64,000 nucleotides of DNA from Rubrobacter indicoceani. GTDB taxonomy: Bacteria > Actinomycetota > Rubrobacteria > Rubrobacterales > Rubrobacteraceae. Numbering within the stretch: position 1 is the first letter of the stretch; the number at the start of each line of letters is the position of its first letter. The DNA is taken from positions 992,001 through 1,056,000 of the forward strand of contig NZ_CP031115.1 of assembly GCF_003568865.1 (NCBI RefSeq), in the 5' to 3' direction. The position numbers and the translations under genes were made by a program. The notes beneath the pieces are model-generated. The model worked only from the letters and a program-made list of their open reading frames with translations. It made no database searches and was not told where the DNA came from. This document shows, one piece after another, positions 51,542-60,272 of the stretch.

Positions 51542-53034
51542 AGAGACCCCTGCCGATGGCGAACAGGCCTGCAGACCCGCGCACCGACTACACCGACATC
51601 TCCTCTGAAAAGCCAAAGGAGGCCTGCGGGGTCTTCGGCATCTATTCGCGCGAACTCTCCGGGGAGCTTGCCCAGCGGACGTACTTCGGGCTGTACGCGC
51701 TGCAGCACCGGGGGCAGGAGTCCGCCGGAATAGCCATCTCGGACGGAGAGCGCACGACCGCCATACGGGACATGGGGCTTGTCTCGCAGGTCTTTGACCC
51801 CGCCAAGCTCGCCGCCCTTGAATCCGGACACATCGCTCTCGGACACGTCCGGTACTCGACAACGGGGTCGGCGTCGTGGGAGAACGCCCAGCCGGAGTTC
51901 CACGGACGCGGCGACGTGAACGTCGCCGTCGCCCACAACGGGAACCTAGTCAACACCGATGGCCTGCGCGATGAGCTCACAAGCGAGGGCTTCGAGTTCA
52001 ACTCCACGAGCGACACGACGTTTATCGCCGCCGCCGCCGTCTCGGAGCTTGAGAAGGGCCATGAAGAGCCGGGGGAAGCAGTTAAGCTTGCGATGCGCCG
52101 GATGGAGGGGGCGTACTCGGTGGCCATGATCTTCCGGGACAAGCTCGTCGCCTTCCGCGACCCGTACGGCTTCCGGCCGCTCGTGATCGGCAAGGTCGAG
52201 GGCGGCTACGTTGTATCGAGCGAGACCTGCGGCCTCGACATCATCGGGGCGGAGTTCGTACGCGTAGTCAAGCCCGGCGAGGTCGTCGTGATGGACGACT
52301 CGGGCCTGACGAGCTATCAGGCCGAGAGCCCTCGCTCGGCCCTCTGCGTCTTTGAGTACGTGTACTTCGCGAGGCCGGATTCCCGCTTCGACGGGAGGGA
52401 GATCGCCGGCTCCCGGCAGCGGATGGGGGAGCTTCTCGCCGAGGAAGCCCCGGCGGAGGCCGACGTCGTTATCCCGGTGCCGGACTCCGGGATCATGGCC
52501 GCCGTCGGTTATTCGCGCGCCAGCGGCATCCCCTACGCCGAGGGCCTCATAAAGAACCGCTACGTCGGACGGACGTTTATCCAGCCCACGGACGGCATGC
52601 GCCAGCTCGGCATCCGCCTGAAGCTGAACCCGCTCCCCTCCGTTATAAAAGGCCAGCGCGTCGTTGTCGTGGACGACTCGATAGTCCGGGGTAACACCTC
52701 CCGCAAGCTTGTCGAGCTTCTCTACGAGGCGGGGGCGGAGGAGGTCCACCTGCGCGTATCGTCGCCGCCGGTTACGGGGCCGTGCTACTACGGCATAGAC
52801 ATGGACAGCCCGGATCAACTCATCGGCGCGAAGTATTCCGTGGAGGAGATCCGGGAGCAGATAGGCGCTACGAGCCTCGCCTATATCTCCGTTGATGCGA
52901 TGGTCGCGGCGACGATGCAGCCGAAGGCGAACCTCTGCCGCGCCTGCTTTGACGGTGAGTACCCTACGAGGGGAACGACACGCAAGTTCGGGCTGGAGAA
53001 CGCCGAATACTGCGCAACCTTGGCGGACAAGTAG
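51538..53034 (+). CDS. purF: Amidophosphoribosyltransferase
   Basis: 498 aa; committed step of purine synthesis. After the propeptide the Ntn nucleophile Cys is at KEACGVFGIYS. YALQHRGQESAGIA and GHVRYSTTGSASWENAQP mark the glutaminase domain, and VVVVDDSIVRGNTSRKLVELL is the PRPP loop. Cysteines near CPDSG-free stretches and CRACFDGEYPT are consistent with the [4Fe-4S] form seen in Bacillus. GTG 51538 overlaps the Uma2 stop; ATG 51556 is an alternative. Confidence 0.96.
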   Translation: MKRPLPMANRPADPRTDYTDISSEKPKEACGVFGIYSRELSGELAQRTYFGLYALQHRGQESAGIAISDGERTTAIRDMGLVSQVFDPAKLAALESGHIALGHVRYSTTGSASWENAQPEFHGRGDVNVAVAHNGNLVNTDGLRDELTSEGFEFNSTSDTTFIAAAAVSELEKGHEEPGEAVKLAMRRMEGAYSVAMIFRDKLVAFRDPYGFRPLVIGKVEGGYVVSSETCGLDIIGAEFVRVVKPGEVVVMDDSGLTSYQAESPRSALCVFEYVYFARPDSRFDGREIAGSRQRMGELLAEEAPAEADVVIPVPDSGIMAAVGYSRASGIPYAEGLIKNRYVGRTFIQPTDGMRQLGIRLKLNPLPSVIKGQRVVVVDDSIVRGNTSRKLVELLYEAGAEEVHLRVSSPPVTGPCYYGIDMDSPDQLIGAKYSVEEIREQIGATSLAYISVDAMVAATMQPKANLCRACFDGEYPTRGTTRKFGLENAEYCATLADK

Positions 53035-53528
53035 TGTCCGAAGCAGCGCCGAGAACGCTGGCGCCCTGTCTTCGTCGCTACCGCCCCGAAGACAAGGAAG
53101 CGGTCATCTCCCTCCATTTCCGCGCCCTTGAAGAAGTAGGGGCCTACGCCGAAGAACTCGCGGACTACCTCGACCGCGACCTCGACGACGTCGAGGGTTG
53201 CTATCTGTCGAACGGCGGGGAGTTTCTTGTCGGGACGCTGGACGGTGAGGTCGTCGCGATGGGCGCGCTGCGCCGCGTCTCCGACCGCGAAGCCGAGCTC
53301 AAGCGCATGCGGGTCGAGCCGGGGTGTCAAAGGCGCGGCTTCGGACGGATGCTGCTGGCGAGGCTCGAAGAACGCGCCGCAGAACTCGGGATATCCACCC
53401 TCGAACTCGATACGACGGCGGGGCAGACCGGGGCGCGGCGGTTGTACGAAGGCGCGGGGTATGTGTTCGCCGGAACGGGCGTTATCGGCTCGTTCGAGTG
53501 TCTTTTCTACAGAAAGACGCTCGCGTGA
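53034..53528 (+). CDS. GNAT-family N-acetyltransferase
   Basis: 164 aa. It has the acetyl-CoA loop MRVEPGCQRRGFGRMLLARLEERA (R/QxxGxG/A) and TGARRLYEGAGYVFAG near the C terminus. The GTG overlaps the purF stop base, and its own stop overlaps the purM GTG. The substrate is unknown; position inside the purine operon may be incidental. Confidence 0.88.
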   Translation: MSEAAPRTLAPCLRRYRPEDKEAVISLHFRALEEVGAYAEELADYLDRDLDDVEGCYLSNGGEFLVGTLDGEVVAMGALRRVSDREAELKRMRVEPGCQRRGFGRMLLARLEERAAELGISTLELDTTAGQTGARRLYEGAGYVFAGTGVIGSFECLFYRKTLA

Positions 53529-54553
53529 GCGGCCCCGGCAACTCCTACGAGGCCGCCGGTGTCTCCCTGGAGCGCGGGGAGAAGAGCGTTGAGTTGATGC
53601 AGGATGCGGTGCGCCGGACGCACGACGGGAACGTTCTCGGGGCGGCGGGCGGCTTCGCCGGGCTGTACGCGCTGGGCGGTTACAGGGAACCCGTCCTCGC
53701 CTCGACGATAGACGGCGTCGGGACCAAGGTGATGGTGGCGAACGCGCTGGGCAAGCACGCCTCGCTCGGTCACGACATCGTTAACCACTGCGCAAACGAC
53801 GTGCTAACGAGCGGGGCGAGGCCGCACATCTTTCTCGACTACCTCGCAAGCTCTCGCCTCGACCCCGAAGCCGTCTCCGAGACCGTCCGCGGGGCGGCCG
53901 AAGCCTGCGAGAAGCTTGGAATTGCCCTTGTCGGCGGGGAGACGGCGGAGATGCCGGGGGTGTACTCCGGCGGGGAGTTCGACATCGTCGGGGTGTGCGT
54001 TGGCGCGGCGGAGCGGAGCGCGCTCGTGACCGGGGAAACCGTGCGCCCCGGCGACGCCGTTATAGGACTCGCGTCGAGTGGCCTGCATACAAACGGATAC
54101 ACGCTCGCCCGGAAGGCTGTCTCGGATGCGGGGCTGTCGATGTCCGAAGCGCACGAGCTTCTTCCCGGCTCGATAACGATAGGCGAGGCGTACGTCGAGC
54201 CGCACCGGGCTTACGTGGATGAGGTATTCGCGCTTCGTGAAGAGGTCGAGGTGCGGGGGATGGCGCACATCACCGGCGGGGGACTGCCGGGGAACCTGCC
54301 GCGCTGCCTGAACGGGCTTGGGGCGCGGCTCGATCCCTCGTCGTGGCCCGAGCCGGGGGTGTTCGGTTTCATCCGCTCGGCCGGGAAGGTCTCCGGGGAC
54401 GAGATGCGCCGGGTCTTCAACCTCGGGGTCGGGTTCTGTGTGGTGGTGAGGGAGAGAGACGCGGGCCGGAGCGCAGAGCTTCTGAACGACCTCGGATGCC
54501 CGGCCTGGCGCATCGGGACGGTGACGGAGAGAGCCGGGGTCCTGTTTGTCTGA
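53525..54553 (+). CDS. purM: Phosphoribosylformylglycinamidine cyclo-ligase (AIR synthetase)
   Basis: 342 aa. The first conserved run is STIDGVGTKVMVANALGKHASLGHDIVNHCANDVLTSGARPHIFLDY. GGETAEMPGVYSGGEFDIVG and MAHITGGGLPGNLPRCL follow. GTG 53525 overlaps the GNAT stop; the end overlaps purN by 8 nt. Confidence 0.96.
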   Translation: MSGPGNSYEAAGVSLERGEKSVELMQDAVRRTHDGNVLGAAGGFAGLYALGGYREPVLASTIDGVGTKVMVANALGKHASLGHDIVNHCANDVLTSGARPHIFLDYLASSRLDPEAVSETVRGAAEACEKLGIALVGGETAEMPGVYSGGEFDIVGVCVGAAERSALVTGETVRPGDAVIGLASSGLHTNGYTLARKAVSDAGLSMSEAHELLPGSITIGEAYVEPHRAYVDEVFALREEVEVRGMAHITGGGLPGNLPRCLNGLGARLDPSSWPEPGVFGFIRSAGKVSGDEMRRVFNLGVGFCVVVRERDAGRSAELLNDLGCPAWRIGTVTERAGVLFV

Positions 54554-55127
54554 GACGCTCCCCGCCGGGGCGCGGTTCGCCGTGCTTGCATCGGGTTCCG
54601 GCTCCAACCTTCAGGCCCTTCTCGACGCCTACCCGGAGAACGTCGCGGTCGTCGGGGGGGACCGGGCCGGGGCGTTCGCGTTCAGGCGGGCGAAAAAGGC
54701 CGGGGTTCCGGTGGTGCACCTCGATCCCGGAGACTACAGAACCCGCGAGGACTTCGACCGGGAGTTTGCCGGACGCATCGCCGCTTACGACGTGTCGCTC
54801 GTTGTGGGGGCGGGGTATATGAGGATTCTCTCGCCCGTCTTTCTCGCCCGCTTCCCGGCGGTCCTGAACGTGCACCCGTCGCTGCTCCCGGCTTTTCGGG
54901 GCCTCGACGCGCCGGGGCAGGCGCTTCGGGCCGGGGTCGAGCAGACGGGCGTCAGCGTCCACTTCATGGTCGAGGAGGTGGATGCGGGTCCGGTGGTGGC
55001 TCAGGAGGCCGTGCCGGTCCTGCCGGGGGATACGCGGGAGACGCTTCTGGAGCGGATGCACCCGGTGGAGCACCGGCTCCTCGTCGGGGCGGTCAGGGAT
55101 CATTTTCAGGGAAAGTCCGGTTTTTGA
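54546..55127 (+). CDS. purN: Phosphoribosylglycinamide formyltransferase (folate-dependent)
   Basis: 193 aa. VLASGSGSNLQALLDA, the active-site NVHPSLLPAFRGLDAPGQAL and TGVSVHFMVEEVDAGPVVAQEAVPVLPGDT are PurN hallmarks. TTG 54546 lies inside the purM end. purH begins 13 nt later. Confidence 0.96.
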   Translation: MSETLPAGARFAVLASGSGSNLQALLDAYPENVAVVGGDRAGAFAFRRAKKAGVPVVHLDPGDYRTREDFDREFAGRIAAYDVSLVVGAGYMRILSPVFLARFPAVLNVHPSLLPAFRGLDAPGQALRAGVEQTGVSVHFMVEEVDAGPVVAQEAVPVLPGDTRETLLERMHPVEHRLLVGAVRDHFQGKSGF

Positions 55128-55140
55128 ACAGGGGGTCTGT

Positions 55141-56700
55141 ATGACGGAGGGTGCTACGGCGGGGAAGGTAGAGAGCACGTCGAGGCGGGCGCTTATAAGC
55201 GTCTCGGACAAGACGGGCGTGGTCGGGTTCGCCAGGATACTGTCCGAGATCGGCTTTGAGATCGTCTCGACCGGCGGGACGGCGCGGGCGATCTCCGGGG
55301 CCGGAATCCCGGTCACGAAGGTCGCGGACGTAACGGGCGCGCCGGAGATTCTGGACGGAAGGGTGAAGACGCTACACCCGAAGGTCCACGGCGGCCTCCT
55401 CGCCGACCGGCGCAACCCGGATCACGTCCGCGAGCTGGAGGAGCAGTCCATCACCCCGGTAGACCTGGTCTGCATAAACCTCTACCCGTTCGAGCAGACC
55501 GTCGCCGGAGACCCCTCCGAAGACGAAGCGCTAGAGAACATAGACATCGGCGGCCCGGCGATGCTTCGGGCCTCGGCAAAGAACTTCCACTCCGTGACCG
55601 TCGTCCCGGGGCCGGAGTACTACGAGGAAGTCCTGCGCGAGCTCGAAGACGGCGAGGTCTCGCTAAAGACGCGCCGCAGGCTCGCGCAGGCGACCTTCCG
55701 CCGGACCGCCGAGTACGATGCGGCGATCTCTGCCTGGATGTCCCGGGACGGCTCGGAGGCGCACCTCCCCGATACCCTCTCGCTGCGCTACGAGAAGTCC
55801 CTCGACCTGCGCTACGGCGAGAACCCGCACCAGAGCGCGGCCTACTACTCGGAGAGCGACGGCGAACACCTTCTCTCCGGCGTAGAGAAGCTTCAGGGCA
55901 AGGACCTCTCGTTCAACAACCTCTACGACGTGGACGCGGCCCGCAAGCTCCTTGCGGAATTCGCGGGGGAACCGGCGGCCGTGATCATCAAACATGCCAA
56001 CCCGTGCGGCGCGGCGGTCGGAGAGACGCTCGCAGATGCGTACGAAAAGGCCCTTGCCTCCGATCCGGTCTCGGCGTTCGGTGGCATCGTCGCCCTGAAC
56101 CGGGAGCTCGATGGCGATCTCGCATCAAAGATTGCAAAAATCTTCACCGAAGTGCTCATCGCCCCTTCCTTCACCCCCGAAGCCCGCGAGGTCTTCGCCG
56201 CCAAGCCGAACGCCGTCTTGCTGGAGGCCGGAGAACTGGCTCAGCCGTCGGTGTTCTACAAGCCGGTAACGGGCGGGCTTCTCGTGCAGGACGCCGACGT
56301 CGTCGAGGATTCCTCGGGGTACAGGGTCGTGACGACAGACAGGCCCTCGGACGAGCAGATGCGCGATCTGCTCTTTGCGTGGCGGGTAGCCAGACACGTC
56401 AAGAGCAACGCGATAGTGCTGGCGAAAGACGGTGCGACGGTCGGGGTCGGGGCGGGTCAGATGAGCCGGGTTGATTCCTCGAAGATAGCTATAAAGAAAG
56501 CCGGGGAGAAGGTGCGCGGCGCGGTCGCCGCCTCGGATGCGTTCTTTCCGTTCGCCGATGGGGTGGAGGTCCTGACGGACGCCGGGGTCGCGGCGATCGC
56601 CGAACCCGGCGGCTCGAAGCGCGACAGGGAAGTCATAGAGGCCGCCGACGCCGCCGGAGCCGCGATGATCTTCACCGGACGCCGACACTTCCTGCACTAG
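55141..56700 (+). CDS. purH: Bifunctional AICAR transformylase / IMP cyclohydrolase
   Basis: 519 aa. The N-terminal cyclohydrolase domain has RALISVSDKTGVVGFARIL, STGGTARAI and GRVKTLHPKVHGGLLADR. The C-terminal transformylase domain has LRYGENPHQSAAYY, IKHANPCGAAVGE, SDPVSAFGGIVALNREL and a final VAASDAFFPFADGVE ... RHFLH. Last gene of the purine run. A GCCCCG/CGGGGC stem near 56724-56752 follows without a U-tract. Confidence 0.96.
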   Translation: MTEGATAGKVESTSRRALISVSDKTGVVGFARILSEIGFEIVSTGGTARAISGAGIPVTKVADVTGAPEILDGRVKTLHPKVHGGLLADRRNPDHVRELEEQSITPVDLVCINLYPFEQTVAGDPSEDEALENIDIGGPAMLRASAKNFHSVTVVPGPEYYEEVLRELEDGEVSLKTRRRLAQATFRRTAEYDAAISAWMSRDGSEAHLPDTLSLRYEKSLDLRYGENPHQSAAYYSESDGEHLLSGVEKLQGKDLSFNNLYDVDAARKLLAEFAGEPAAVIIKHANPCGAAVGETLADAYEKALASDPVSAFGGIVALNRELDGDLASKIAKIFTEVLIAPSFTPEAREVFAAKPNAVLLEAGELAQPSVFYKPVTGGLLVQDADVVEDSSGYRVVTTDRPSDEQMRDLLFAWRVARHVKSNAIVLAKDGATVGVGAGQMSRVDSSKIAIKKAGEKVRGAVAASDAFFPFADGVEVLTDAGVAAIAEPGGSKRDREVIEAADAAGAAMIFTGRRHFLH

Positions 56701-57065
56701 AGCGACGCCGCGGCAGAACTTTGCGCCCCGTCGGGAACTTTATCGTCCGGGGCCTCCGGCTACTGCGGCTTCTTGACGAGCGCCACGCGAGGTTTAACCG
56801 GCCGCGATCTGAGCCGGGATCCGAATATCTTTCGAGCATCGTCGGTGGATGCCGGCCCCCCGCCCGGCGCGTTATCCCTGCCGGGAGCGCGGACAACGCC
56901 TGCTCCCCGAACCCCCGACCCGACAGCGCCCGGCCAGACACGCAAAGCCTCTCCCCGCCTTTCACACGGTTTTTACCGACGGTGGAAACCTCAGGGTTTA
57001 AAATGTACATATGTGCATAAAACATTTACAAACGGCGGAAGTCGTCCGGGGCATACGGGGGTTTC
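56701..57065 (+). other. Intergenic region purH-patatin, with an AT-rich palindrome before the patatin gene
   Basis: A 365-nt non-coding gap, GC-rich except for 56990-57030. That patch holds TGTACATATGTGCA (57004-57017), a 14-nt palindrome with one mismatch, then ATAAAA and ACATTTAC. It is likely the promoter and operator region of the patatin gene. Several short frames here lack coding character. Confidence 0.45.
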
Positions 57066-58163
57066 ATGGTAGCTGACGGGCGGCGGGTTGCGGTTGCGTG
57101 TCAGGGCGGGGGGAGTCATACGGCGTTCACGGCGGGGGTGTTGCGGCGTCTTCTGGCCGAGGACGATGTGGAGATAGTGGGGTTGAGCGGGGCTTCCGGG
57201 GGTGCGGTGTGTGCGCTTCTGGTGCATTACGGGTTGTTGACCGGGGGACGGGGGGTTGCCGGGGAGTTGCTGCGGGGGTTCTGGGAGGCGAACTCGGTCG
57301 GGGGCGGGCCGGGGGCGTTCTTTAACTTCGCGGCGGTTCAGGCTCAGCGGGTGGAGGCGACCGTCGGGGTCACGCCCGCGATGGACCCTTATCTCGTGCC
57401 GGAGCGGGCTCGGGAGGGTTTAAGCCGGTTGCTGGGGTCGCAGGTTGATTTTGGACGTCTGGCGGGGCTTGCGGGCGGTTCTCCGAGGCTGTTTGTCGGG
57501 GCGGTGGAGGTTCTGAGCGGGGAAGAGCGGGCGTTTGACTCCGACGCCGGGGAGATCACGCTCGAAGCCGTTCTCGCTTCGTGCGCGGTGCCGAGTTTGT
57601 TTCGGGCGGTGCGGGTCGGGGAGGGGCTTTACTGGGACGGGCTGTTCTCGCAGAACCCGCCGCTTCGGGGTTTGCCGGAGACTGGGTGTGATGAGATCTG
57701 GGTCGTGCAGATAGACCCGAAGAGCCGGGAGGCGGAGCCGAGAAACTCTGCCGAGATCCTTGACCGCAGAAACCAGCTTGCGGCGAACCTGTCTCTTGAG
57801 CAGGAGGTGAACTCCATAGAGACCATAAACCGACTTGTGGATCGGGGGAGCCTCGTCGGGGAGCGGTACCGTCGGATACCGGTCAGAAGGATACCGCTCG
57901 AAAGAAACCTCGACTCCGCCTCCAAGACGGACCGGGACCGGGACTTCATACTCGGGCTGTTCGACGAGGGCGAGCGCGCGGCGGAGGCGTTTCTCGGACG
58001 ACTTGAAGCGGCGGGGCCGGGGGCTCCGTCCGGACCGGAGAGGCCCCCGGAGAAGAGGCGGGCGAGCCCCGGCTTCGGGGGATGGGTGGCGGCTTTCGTT
58101 GAAACGCTCCTGCAGAAAGCCACGAGCGTGTTCGGCGGGTCCAGGTCCGGTGACGCCGGATAG
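57066..58163 (+). CDS. Patatin-like phospholipase family protein
   Basis: 365 aa. The oxyanion-hole motif is CQGGGSHTAFTAGVL (GGGxxx). The nucleophile elbow is GLSGASGGAVCALLVHYG (GxSxG as GASGG), and the catalytic Asp is in YWDGLFSQNPPL (DG). These are all three patatin blocks. The C terminus (about 305-365) is Pro/Arg/Gly-rich and ends in an amphipathic helix. It has no signal peptide, so it probably acts on membrane lipids from the cytosol. GTG-like ATG 57066 follows a GGGGGT stretch. Confidence 0.9.
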   Translation: MVADGRRVAVACQGGGSHTAFTAGVLRRLLAEDDVEIVGLSGASGGAVCALLVHYGLLTGGRGVAGELLRGFWEANSVGGGPGAFFNFAAVQAQRVEATVGVTPAMDPYLVPERAREGLSRLLGSQVDFGRLAGLAGGSPRLFVGAVEVLSGEERAFDSDAGEITLEAVLASCAVPSLFRAVRVGEGLYWDGLFSQNPPLRGLPETGCDEIWVVQIDPKSREAEPRNSAEILDRRNQLAANLSLEQEVNSIETINRLVDRGSLVGERYRRIPVRRIPLERNLDSASKTDRDRDFILGLFDEGERAAEAFLGRLEAAGPGAPSGPERPPEKRRASPGFGGWVAAFVETLLQKATSVFGGSRSGDAG

Positions 58164-58243
58164 CGAAAGAGAAGACGGTTAGAATCCATCTTCAGAGCCG
58201 GAGGAGGTCGTTTCGTGGTCGAAGGCATAGGAGTCTCGGGATC

Positions 58244-59203
58244 TTGAAAAGCGCGGTAAGTGCGGTCGCCCGGAGGTTCGGGGCGGAGGAAAAGCTGAGG
58301 GAGATCTCCGTCAAAGCCCGGCGGTTCAGGGTGGGTTTCGAGGAGCCGAAGGTGCTGCCCGAGAACATGGTCTGGGTTTTCGGGACGGGGCGGAGCGGGA
58401 GCACCTGGATCTCGCGCATGATGCGCGACCTGAGCGGGTTTGCGCTGTGGAACGAGCCGCTCGTGGGGCACATGATCGGCCACCTCTACCATCAGCGCGG
58501 ATCGGAGATACAGCACCTGCGCAACTTCATGTTCGGCGGCGACGAGTCGCTGTGGCTGCCGCCGCTCCGGGAGTATATCCTCTCCGCCGCGACCGCGAAA
58601 TATCCCCAGAACGCCGGGGAGTCCAGACGGTACCTTGTCGTCAAGGAGCCGCACGGCTCCATCGGGGCCGACCTTATAAGCCGTGCCCTGCCGGAGAGCC
58701 GGATGGTTCTGCTTGTGCGCGACCCGAGGGACGTAACCGCCTCCAAGCTCGACGCCCACAGGCCGGACGGCTGGGCCAGAAAAGGGCGACTCTACAGCGA
58801 CCTGAGCGGCGACGAGACAAAGTACGTAACGGCCCGGGCCGAGGGGTACGCCGTGGACATGGACAACGCTCATCGGGCCTACCGAGTTCATCCCGGACCG
58901 AAAGCCACCGTTCGCTACGAAGACGTAAGGGCCGAGCCGGAAGAGCATCTGAGGAGGCTCCTCGAAGAACTGCGGCTCCCGGTCAGGCCCGCCGACATAG
59001 CGGCGACTGTCCGCAAGCACGACTGGTCAAAGGTACCGGAGGCCGAGAAGGGGCGGGGCAAGATCCGCCGCAAGGCCCGGCCCGGCGGCTGGCAGGAGGA
59101 TCTGACCGAAGAGCAGATCCTCGCCGTCGAGAGCGCGACCGCAAAGTACCTCGACCTGTACTACCCGGACTTCCCCCGGATGCAGCCCGGCGGGGTCGCT
59201 TGA
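58244..59203 (+). CDS. PAPS-dependent sulfotransferase family protein (first)
   Basis: 319 aa. The 5'-phosphosulfate loop is VFGTGRSGSTWISRMM, and the 3'-phosphate site is MVLLVRDPRDVTASKLDAH (Arg ... Ser spaced as in sulfotransferases). KEPHGSIGADLISRALPES lies between. It transfers sulfate from PAPS to an unknown acceptor, probably a glycan or lipid given the neighbouring glycosyltransferases. TTG start, SD weak. The next gene follows after 10 nt. Confidence 0.88.
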   Translation: MKSAVSAVARRFGAEEKLREISVKARRFRVGFEEPKVLPENMVWVFGTGRSGSTWISRMMRDLSGFALWNEPLVGHMIGHLYHQRGSEIQHLRNFMFGGDESLWLPPLREYILSAATAKYPQNAGESRRYLVVKEPHGSIGADLISRALPESRMVLLVRDPRDVTASKLDAHRPDGWARKGRLYSDLSGDETKYVTARAEGYAVDMDNAHRAYRVHPGPKATVRYEDVRAEPEEHLRRLLEELRLPVRPADIAATVRKHDWSKVPEAEKGRGKIRRKARPGGWQEDLTEEQILAVESATAKYLDLYYPDFPRMQPGGVA

Positions 59204-59213
59204 GAAACCCCGC

Positions 59214-60188
59214 ATGAAGACCTCGGTGGTCATACCGACCCTTAACGCCGGGCCGGAGTTCGACGACCTGCTCGGCGCGCTCTACGCGCAGCACAGAGAT
59301 TTCGACCTTGAAGTGCTGATCATAGACTCCGGCTCCGACGACGGGACGCCGGAGCGCGCCGGGAGCTACGGGGCGAGGGTCTGCAGCATCCCGAAGTCCG
59401 AGTTCAACCACGGGGCGACCCGCAACCTCGGCGTATCGCTGACGGACGGCGAGTTCGTCGTGATGCTGGTGCAGGACGCTGTACCCTGTGGCCCGGGGTG
59501 GCTCGCCTCGCTTGTCGGAGCCGTTTCAGAGGACGGGCGCGTGGCCGGGGCGTACTCCCGGCAGGTCGCCCGACCGGACGCCGACCCGGTTACCCGCGCC
59601 CTCCTGAACGGCAGGGCCTCCGGTAGAGACGAGCGCCGGGAGCAGCGGTCGGAGGGGGGATACGGGGAGCTGCCGCCCGCAAAGAAACGTCGCCTCGCCG
59701 CCTTCGACAACGTCAGCTCGTGCCTGAGGCGTTCGGTCTGGGAGGGCCATCCCTTCGAGACGGAGCGTTTCGGGGAGGACATCCGGTGGGGGAAGGCCGT
59801 AGTCGAGGCGGGGTACACCATCGTCTACGAGCCGCGCTCGGTCGTCGTGCATTCCCACGAGCGGGGTGCTCTGTACGACCTTAAGCGCTACTACGCCGAC
59901 GCCGGAGTTCTCGCCGAACTCTTCGAGCTCCGCAGCACAAAGAGCCTCCCGGGGCTTTTTCGAAACATAGCCGCGGTAACGGTGCGGCTGTACCCCGACC
60001 TCGTGCGCGACGAGCGAGTCTCCGGCAAGGGCAGCTCCTTCGCCTCGGCCCACGCGCTTCTGCTTGCCCTCGGCTACGCGGTGGTCTCACAGGTCGGCAG
60101 CTACCTTGGGGCGAACTCCGGACGCATCCGGAAGGCCAGCCCGAAGCTCTACGCCCGGCTCGACGCCCTTCTCGGGCGCGGGGTATAG
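59214..60188 (+). CDS. Family 2 glycosyltransferase (rhamnosyltransferase-like)
   Basis: 324 aa, GT-A fold. KTSVVIPTLNAGPEFDDLLGAL opens it, LIIDSGSDDGTPERAGSYGA is the nucleotide-sugar site, and PKSEFNHGATRNLGV is a motif common in rhamnosyltransferases. A DXD-like position reads VQDAVPCG. ERFGEDIRWGKAVVEAGYTIVYEP is the acceptor/base region (ED). Soluble with a C-terminal amphipathic part. Likely builds the surface glycan that the flanking sulfotransferases modify. Confidence 0.9.
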   Translation: MKTSVVIPTLNAGPEFDDLLGALYAQHRDFDLEVLIIDSGSDDGTPERAGSYGARVCSIPKSEFNHGATRNLGVSLTDGEFVVMLVQDAVPCGPGWLASLVGAVSEDGRVAGAYSRQVARPDADPVTRALLNGRASGRDERREQRSEGGYGELPPAKKRRLAAFDNVSSCLRRSVWEGHPFETERFGEDIRWGKAVVEAGYTIVYEPRSVVVHSHERGALYDLKRYYADAGVLAELFELRSTKSLPGLFRNIAAVTVRLYPDLVRDERVSGKGSSFASAHALLLALGYAVVSQVGSYLGANSGRIRKASPKLYARLDALLGRGV

Positions 60189-60192
60189 CCCT

Positions 60193-60221
60193 GTGGCAAT
60201 CGGTTGCGCTCTCCGTATAAT
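60193..60221 (+). promoter_or_regulatory. Promoter of the second sulfotransferase gene
   Basis: GTGGCA (60193-60198), a 17-nt spacer, perfect TATAAT (60216-60221). It follows the glycosyltransferase stop directly, showing that the downstream genes can be expressed separately. Confidence 0.65.
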
Positions 60222-60272
60222 CCTGCGGGTGAATCCGGAAGGAGTCTGGTAACGCTGAACGTATCTGCCGTC

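Noticed and set aside
44534-56700. purK expected next to purE.
   Set aside because: No ATP-grasp carboxylase gene other than purD is present in the purine run; purK must lie outside the window.
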